A stretch of 64,000 bases of DNA from Tetragonia tetragonoides (taxonomy: Eukaryota > Streptophyta > Magnoliopsida > Caryophyllales > Aizoaceae). Position 1 is the stretch's first letter. Each line of letters starts with the position of its first letter. The notes beneath the pieces were generated by a model. It did not search any database, was not told the DNA's origin, and worked only from the letters and a program-made list of their open reading frames with translations. The stretch spans positions 30,000,501-30,064,500 of the forward strand of contig CM076154.1 in the NCBI GenBank assembly GCA_038025085.1, given 5' to 3'. Of this stretch, positions 57,366-64,000 are shown in pieces. Made by a program: the position numbers and the translations under genes.

Positions 57366-60300
57366 TTAAGGGTAACAGTTGAGATAATTCTTGAAGAAAT
57401 TCTGCATTTTTCCATCTTCAGATGCTTGTGCTCTGACATGTAACTGGGCAGCTAGTCTTCTGCTAATCACTTGGATGTTACCGGTTTCATTTCTGAAGAT
57501 CCTGGCATTCCTACTCTCCCAAACAGCGTGCCCCACAGCAACTAACACAGCTTTTGCAACTCTTTTTATCACACTCTTGCCCACTGCCTCCTTCAAAGCT
57601 CATCCAAGAACCTGATTCCATGAAGAAGAGGTCAAAGTAATTCCTATCCAATTCAACATACGTCTCAACAGCTCCTTTGAGAAAGAACATTCAAAGAAAA
57701 GGTGAGGATGATTTTCATGTGCAGCGTCACATAACACACATTCCAGATTAGTGACACCACCAATACCCATCTTCTGCAATCTGTCAATTGTGGGTAACCT
57801 GTGTAGGCAAATAAGCCAGAAACAGAAAGACTGTTTAGGCAAAGAGAGAGAAGACCAACATAGTTTTGACCAAGGCACATATGGAAGATCAGGAAGGAGA
57901 ACACTATATGCTCTGCTCACTGAGTATCTGTCCGCAGTTAAGACAATAGTTTTCACCTTATCCCTATCGTCAAATACCTTCTTAATCATCCAAGATGATT
58001 GAGTTGGGCACTCCATGACCCAGAAATCTCTGTTTTTTATATAGTAGGTAGCTATCCATATAATCCATAGCTTCTCCTTAACATGGTGAATATCCCATAT
58101 TAATTTGCCAATAGAAGCATCATTCCAAGTCTTTAACTGAAAAATCCCTAACCCTCCCTTAGATTTAGGAGTACACACCTTTTCCCAAGCAACTAAAGCC
58201 CTTTTTGAGGGGTTGCTAGAACCTGTCCAAAGAAAATGTCTACAGATTCTCTCAACATGGTTAATCACAGCTTGAGGGAGGATGAAAACCTGTGTCCAGT
58301 AAGTTTGCATTGAAAAAATCACACTTTTCAACAACTGAAGCCTACCTCCATAAGAGAGGAACCTGCTAGTCCATGAGGCCATTCTTCCCACAGTTTTATC
58401 AATAATAGGCTGGCATTGGCCAATAGTGAGTCTTTTCGAGGAAAGAGGGACTCCTAGGTACTTAACAGGCAACATACCCTCACAAAGTCATGGTCTTGCA
58501 TAATCTGCTGCTGCTGGGAATCTGTTAATCCACCGAAATAAATTTCTGACTTGTTAAAATTTGCTGTAAGTCCAGAAGTTGAGGAGAAGATGTTGAAGTA
58601 GTGCAGCAGACAGTTAACAGAACTACTATCCCCTCTAGAGAACAACAACAAATCCTCAGCAAAAATACTATGGCATAACTTGAATCTTGAACATCTTGGA
58701 TGGTACTTGAACTTAGGATGGTGTTGCAACTGGTCAAGGCACCTAGAGAGGTATTCCATCCCAAATACAAAGAGATAAGGGGATAAGGGGTCCCCTTGTC
58801 TAAGGCCCTTCTTTGCCACAAAAGGTTGAGCTAATTCACCATTGAAACTCACAAAGTAACTCACAGTAGTCACACATAGCATAATCATATTGATAAATCT
58901 AGCAGGAAATTTCAGATAGTGAAGCATCTGCTCAATGAAAGGCCATTCCACTGACTCATAAGCTTTTCTCAAGTCAACCTTCAAGAGGCAACGAGGGGAT
59001 ACATGCTTCCTACCCTAGTGCTTCACAATATCATGTGCTAAAATGACATTATCACTTATTTTCCTACCTCTAACAAAAGCAGATTGTTCCTCATGAATAA
59101 GGCAATCAAGGACTTCACAGAGTCTATTAGCAATGACCTTAGCAACTAGTTTGTATAAAACATTGCAACAAGATATAGGCCTGTACTCACCTACCCTAAC
59201 AGGGTTAGATACCCTTGGAACCAGAGTGATGGTAGTGCAATTTAAGCTTCTGATCATCTTGCCTTACTGTAGTATGTCAAGGATAGATTCAATAACATCT
59301 TCATGAATAACAGTCCAAGCCTTCTTATAAAAACCCACTGTAAACCCATCAGGTCCAGGAGACCTGTCTTCATCCATACCCCACAAAGCAGATTTGATCT
59401 CTTCCTTAGTATAATCCCTAGCCAGTCTTTGTTGTTGTTCATAAGTGAGTACTGGACCCTGCTTGACAAAATCTATGTTCACTGCTGGGAGAGAAGGAGC
59501 CTGAGTCCCCATGAGGCCCATGAAAAAATCAATAAATTCCTTCTTGACAGCTGCACTATCCTCTATTTTTTGACCATTGCAGTCATAGATAGAAGTTATC
59601 TTATTGGTAGCTCTCCTAGCTTTAATTGAAGCATGAAAGTACTTAGTGTTGCCATCTCCATTTCTGATCCAGTTAATGCTGGCTTTCTGCTTCAAAGATG
59701 ATTCCTCAATATTCTGTATTTGCTCAAGATGTCTGAGAGCATACCTCTCCTCATTTATAAGCTGACTATTGAATAAGTCCTGTTGAAGTCTCCCTTGAAC
59801 ATCAAGAACCTTCTGCTTAGCCACTTCAACCTGCCTTGCTAGCCCTTTAAACTGAGCTGCAAATTGTTTTAAGGCAGCCTTGACACTCTTAAGCTTCTGT
59901 AAAGTTTTATATAAATGCACCCCTGCGCCATTATATTTCCAATTGTCCCTTATCAGCATCAGAAAACTTGTGTCATCAGCCCAATGGTTGAAGAACCTAA
60001 AAGGCTTCTTGCCATCAAATTCATGTGCCAATATAGTCACAATACCAGCACAGTGATCAGACAAGTTAGTAAAACTAAAATCCACTTCTGCAAGAGGAAA
60101 CTCAGTCAACCATTCAGAGTTCCCCACCACTCTATCAAGTTTAGAATATACTCTGCAAGCTGCCTCATGTCTGTTACTCCAAGTATACTCCCATCCTCTA
60201 GTTCTAATGTCAGTAAGATGAAGATCATAAAATAAGTCATGTAGCTCATTATCCCCAGTGCTATGCCCTGCTGCATTCACCCTATCGCTACCAGACAAAG

Positions 60301-60724
60301 TAGCATTAAAGTCCCCTCCAATAATCCAAGGACCAGAAATAGGATTACTGGATAAAGAACCCCAACATCTCTGTCTACCCACAAAATCATTCCTGCCATA
60401 CACAGCTGTGAAAAGAGTAGAACAGGAGGTACCAATCCAACTGACCTCAGAAGTGATGCTTTGATCAATTTCATGAACTACATTAATATTCACTTTAAGT
60501 GGGTTCCAGACAAGCATGACTCTACCATAATGATTCAACACATGATTACAGTACAGCATCCAATCATGTCCTAAATTATTCTGAAGATAAGACATTTTAC
60601 CTACTTTAATCTTAGTCTCTAGCAGACCAGCAATATCAATTTTATTCTTCTGCAAAAAGATTCTAAGATCCCTCTGTTTCAAGGGCTTATTCAAACCTCT
60701 TACATTCATGAAGAGGCACTTCAT
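57366..60724 (-). pseudogene. LINE ORF2: endonuclease, reverse transcriptase, zf-RVT
   Basis: It starts MKCLFMNVRGLNKP. The endonuclease (residues 1 to about 230) keeps N7, E36, GGDFN (D138, N140) and SDH (D223, H224), so its active site looks intact. RT motifs: LVPRVSNPVRVGEYRPISCC, FVRGRKISDNVILAHDIV, LLKVDLRKAY, GLRQGDPLSPYLFV, and catalytic FAEDLLLF where FADD is expected (first Asp to Glu). Then YLGVPLSSKRLT and the zf-RVT block (CVLCDAAHENHPHLFFEC). Lesions: a stop at about 59262-59264, a stop at about 59015, a frameshift near 58485 and a stop at about 57600. No RNase H domain at the end. The start overlaps the ORF1 stop as ATGA. Confidence 0.9.
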
Positions 60725-62086
60725 CTTTGCTGTGTAGGAGTAGAGGGCTTAGCACTTGCCTCTGGTGCTTTCCCTTCATTAGTAACGTCCTCAATAACCA
60801 CAACCGTACCATCACCTAGATCTTCATATATCACTGTATTACTCGAACTTGCTAGTGCTTCGAAAGCATTTGCTGTGACTGTTGCTACATAATTTGTATA
60901 AGAATCCCCCTTCTTCTTCTTGCTCTGAACTGTCTCCCAGCCTGTCTCTTCAGGAGATACCACTTTGCCAATCTCCTACCCTTCTATAACTGGAGCAGAA
61001 GGCTTAACTACCCACTGTACTCTAGGTTTTACCTTTTTCTTCTGTTGTGGCCCAGCAGGCTAAGCATGAGCTATGTTCTTGCCACAATCTATGGTGATGT
61101 GCCAAAATTTCATACACTTGGAGCATAGAATAGGCTCCCATTCATATACAACCTTCTGTTTAAAGCAAACAACATTATCATTGGTTAACAACAACTCTCT
61201 CTCAAGTGGTTTTGTGATCTCAATATCCACCAATAATCGAGCAAAAGATATCCGCTCTTGATTAGATGTAACTTGATCTCCCATAAGAGGCTGACCCAAA
61301 CAACTAGCAATACGGCTCAATGAGTCTTCGGACCAGCAAGATAATGGCAGGTTAGGTAGTTGGATCCACAATGGCATATTACTCAGTGTTTCAGCAGTAA
61401 TTTTAAAATTCTCAACCCAAGGTCGCAAAATAAAAGGTTTGTAATTATAAACGAACGGACCAACATCAATCACAGACTGCAAATCATTTTCAGAATCAAA
61501 CCTAAAAACATAGTATCCATCCTCATGATGGAAAATATGAGGTTTGACACCCTTTCAAAACCTAGTCACATAATCCACAATTTGTTTCAAGTAAGGAAAT
61601 TCATCCACAACAAACCCAATTAAGGTAAACTTCCATCTATTCATCTCCTTCTGCAATTCATCTTTCTTAAGAACTACAACAGGCTTTCCTTCCCGAATTA
61701 CAGGCGGTACATAACTCAATTTCAAACAGCACTTCGCAGCAGGTAGAGTTTTCTCAGGCAAGAATGTATTCACAGGTCCAACCAAAGGAGACAGAGCATT
61801 AATAGAAGCTTGGGAAGCTGGAGAACTTACCGGATTTGGCGTGGCGACCATGTCCAGTCGGCGAGCAACTCGCCCTCCTACCTCCTCCTCTGATAGCCCC
61901 GGAATCCCTTTGGAGTGAGAAACCCCCGAAATGTCGATCGATTCATCTGCATTCCCCAGAAAATCTTTATTCAGTCCGACCTTCACAAACTGGTGACAAA
62001 TCCTTATTATTCGCATTCCCCAGAAAATCTTTCAGCGATTCCTTTTTACCAGAGTTCCTCTTGTTGTTTTTGCCATTTTTACCCAT
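60721..62086 (-). pseudogene. LINE ORF1: DUF4283 plus zinc knuckle protein
   Basis: It starts MGKNGKNNKRNS at 62086, basic like many LINE ORF1 N-termini. A direct repeat of GCATTCCCCAGAAAATCTTT (61950-61969 and 62013-62032; 63-bp period) lies near the start and is followed by a stop. Then come a DUF4283 domain (FTLIGFVVDEFPYLKQI ... PFVYNYKPFILRPW, LPLSCWSEDSLSRIASCLG) and a CCHC-like knuckle CSKCMKFWHITIDC, then a Lys-rich tail. In-frame stops at 61555, 61060 and about 60980. By family it is the RNA-binding chaperone of the LINE. Confidence 0.85.
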
Positions 62087-62224
62087 TTAGAAAGCTAAGA
62101 GAAGAAGAGAGAAATGGCGAGGCGCAGGTTAGTAATTCCGTCTAATCGTGCACCGCGAGAGCTTTCTCTCTCATTAAGAGATTTCAGCGATTTGTTTTGA
62201 TTATGCTTCAAGAGTCTTTGCTTG

Positions 62225-62240
62225 TTCTCTTCCCACATTT
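62225..62240. repeat. LINE target-site duplication (right)
   Basis: TTCTCTTCCCACATTT, matching 57169-57184. Confidence 0.93.
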
Positions 62241-62512
62241 GTTTTAAAATAAAACTCTTTTTTTTTTATTATGTGGAGGTTCCCATTTAATTTCTATTTT
62301 CTTAAACGGGCCTTTTTCTGTCCAGAATTGGTTGAAGTAGAGATCCTGGTCCTAGGGAGTGGGAGAGAGACGAGTCCAGCAAGAGGTTAGTCCGCAAGTT
62401 GTCGTTCGAACCTTCACCACAAGGACAATTAGTGGGCCCCGTTTGACTCGATTACCTCCGTACACCGCCACTGTCACCTCAAGCCTCACCACCCGGTTCA
62501 CCTAAATCCGCT
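62241..62512 (+). other. Tat/Ogre leader continued
   Basis: Resumes after the LINE. The gag frame is open from 62447. Confidence 0.5.
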
Positions 62513-64000
62513 ATGTGTGGAGATGCTGAGAGAACCGCTGACCAAAAGGTGGATGACCTTTTGGCCCAAATGGTCGTCATGAATGCTAGATTCACTGATA
62601 TGGAAGCCCGTGTCACTAAGATGGATCCCCCAAATAAAGATGATGATGAGCCCAAGCCCGAACCCTCCACTAAAGAGGTCCAAGAACTTCAAGCCAAGCT
62701 GAACTGGCTTGAATCTGTCTTAGGCAAGAGTCGTGTCTTCAACGAAATGATCATCAATTCTGAAGGCTATGCTCCCCACATGAAGGGAAAATTGCCCACT
62801 AAGTTCTCCATGCCTGAAGTTCCCACATTCAAAGGAACCGACAATCCACAAGATCACATTAGGGCCTTTACTACTGCATTGGGCCTTAGAGGCATTTAAC
62901 AAGAGCTGTATGTTCACCTCTTTCCCCAAACCTTGGATCCTGCTGTCAGGGCCTGGTTCTTCAAATTGCCCACCCAAAAGTTGGAAAAATGGGAAGACCT
63001 ATCCACACTATTCCTCCAGAGATATGCTGACAATGTCTTGCCACCCATGACATTAAGGGAGTTGGACATCACCAAGCAAGGTGACAAGGAAGGGTTCACT
63101 AGTTTCGTGAGAAGATGGAGGACTAAGGTAGCCGATATGATTGATCGTTCATCTGAAAGGGATCAAATCAGAATGCTAGTCCAAAATTTGGCATCTGAGT
63201 TCCGTGAACACATGAAGTTTCAACCCATAACCACCTACGCGCAATTAACTGAAGTGGGCATGGCCATTGAAGATGACCAACTCCAAAGGGGGAACAACAA
63301 GGTCACTTACAATAACAACACAAGTGGATATAAAGATAAGAAATACACTAATACCAATCATGCCTCCACAAGTAGAGGAAATGAAGTGAACGCCATAGCT
63401 GATAGGCGTCCAAGAAGGTACACTCCCCTCGGAATGACTTGTGTCAAAGCTCTAGACAAGTTGATCAAAGGAGACTATCTACATCCGATTGGGCCTACTC
63501 CCAATCCACTTGTAAAGAAAAGGTCACCATATTGGAACGAGTCTGCATTCTGCAAATACCATAGGGGGCGTGGGCACGACACTGAAAAGTGTTACACCCT
63601 CAGGGATAAAATCCAAGACTTGTTTGACAATGGCACAATACCATTGCCTAAAGATGCACCACCACCCAGCAACAACAATAATCCCCTCGGGAATTCCTTT
63701 GCCATTGACATAGAAGAAGGGTTTGATCCATCCTATTTGATCACACCTATTGAACAGGCCATACCACCATATCCAAGCCCAAGATCCACGCGGGATGTCT
63801 ACGGCCTTTCGGATAGCGATGAGGAAGATAATGGGTTACATACTGATCCAAAAGATGTGTTGACTCCTCAAGTCCATGACATAGCTAATGGCAAAGCCTG
63901 GTATGATATTTCCGATGACGAGAAAGAAGAGGATGACAAAACTCTAAACTATCTCACAAGATTAGGACGCCAATTAAGGCCTGAAAACATCCATATGGAT
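62513..64000 (+). pseudogene. Tat/Ogre-type Gag (partial, one stop)
   Basis: The ATG at 62513 opens a frame that runs 496 codons to the window edge, broken only by TAA at 62897-62899 (codon 129). Order: an N-terminal coil DDLLAQMVVMNARFTDMEAR; a retrotransposon Gag domain (KFSMPEVPTFKGTDNPQDHI, then W and F/Y positions of the family in AVRAWFFKLP and TLFLQRYADN); a modified zinc knuckle CKYHRGRGHDTEKC of the Tat type near codon 345; then an acidic region (LSDSDEEDNG, SDDEKEEDD) before the expected protease. Gag forms the particle that packages the element RNA. The true start could be slightly upstream. Confidence 0.85.

Larger units (their letters stand above)
57185..62224 (-). mobile_element. 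Full-length L1-like LINE
   Basis: About 5.0 kb with a perfect 16-bp TSD, an A tail (poly-T at 57185-57193 on the plus strand), a 5' UTR of about 140 bp, ORF1 (62086-60721) and ORF2 (60724-57366). Both ORFs have stops, so it is recently inserted but defective. Different family from the LINE at 7.2-18.6 kb. Confidence 0.93.
54983..64000 (+). mobile_element. Tat/Ogre-type Ty3/gypsy element (5' part), split by LINE
   Basis: The 5' LTR, an Ogre-type PBS, a long leader and gag are on the plus strand; the element runs off the window at 64000. A full-length LINE (57185-62224) interrupts the leader. It inserted into the SIRE-like LTR after GTAGG. Confidence 0.87.

Overview
The window looks like nuclear DNA of a eudicot plant. 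It has intron-containing genes of plant-only families (a GH3 auxin-conjugating enzyme, an F-box/FBD-type protein, a KIC/PBP1-like single EF-hand protein), plant transposon families (Tat/Ogre, SIRE-type copia, DUF4283-carrying L1-like LINEs, Stowaway, PIF, hAT and MULE MITEs, tRNA-derived SINEs) and AT-rich spacers. The species cannot be fixed from sequence alone. No CRISPR, rRNA gene or bacterial-type operon was seen.

Layout. 1-7 kb: a decayed Helitron helicase fragment (-), a PIF-type MITE just upstream of an intact KIC/PBP1-like gene (4274-4669, +), a SINE and a possible TRIM remnant. 7.2-18.6 kb: a badly decayed LINE (+), split by a complete 5.7-kb LTR retrotransposon (element A, 8852-14545, -, TSD TCTGT); a MULE-like MITE with a 10-bp TSD sits in the LINE 3' part. 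18.6-22.2 kb: unrecognised coding remnants, LTR-like sequence and a TIR element. 22.7-26.3 kb: a three-exon F-box/LRR/FBD-like gene (527 aa) whose first intron carries a MITE with a Stowaway inside it. 26.3-35.4 kb: gene-poor, with degenerate tandem repeats, a possible small secreted peptide ORF (-), copia LTR and RT scraps, a LINE tail and several MITEs. 35.4-41.5 kb: a second complete LTR element (element B, +, TSD ATACT), related to A. 42.7-46.9 kb: an intact three-exon GH3 gene (620 aa) with a SINE and a MITE relic in intron 1. 48.3-64 kb: a three-level nest: a gag-only SIRE-like copia element (-) whose 5' LTR was split by a Tat/Ogre gypsy element (+), whose leader was then split by a full-length L1-like LINE (-) with a 16-bp TSD.

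The most unusual content is the A/B pair. Both are bounded by intact LTRs with perfect 5-bp target duplications and a PBS matching the 3' end of plant tRNA-Asp. Neither carries recognisable gag-pol. Both keep the same roughly 309-codon ORF of unknown function, followed by an internal copy of their polypurine-tract motif.

Three host genes look functional: the KIC-like Ca2+ sensor, the F-box gene and GH3. They are not obviously linked in function, although KIC/PBP1-type sensors and GH3 enzymes both touch auxin biology. Most other sequence is transposon-derived.
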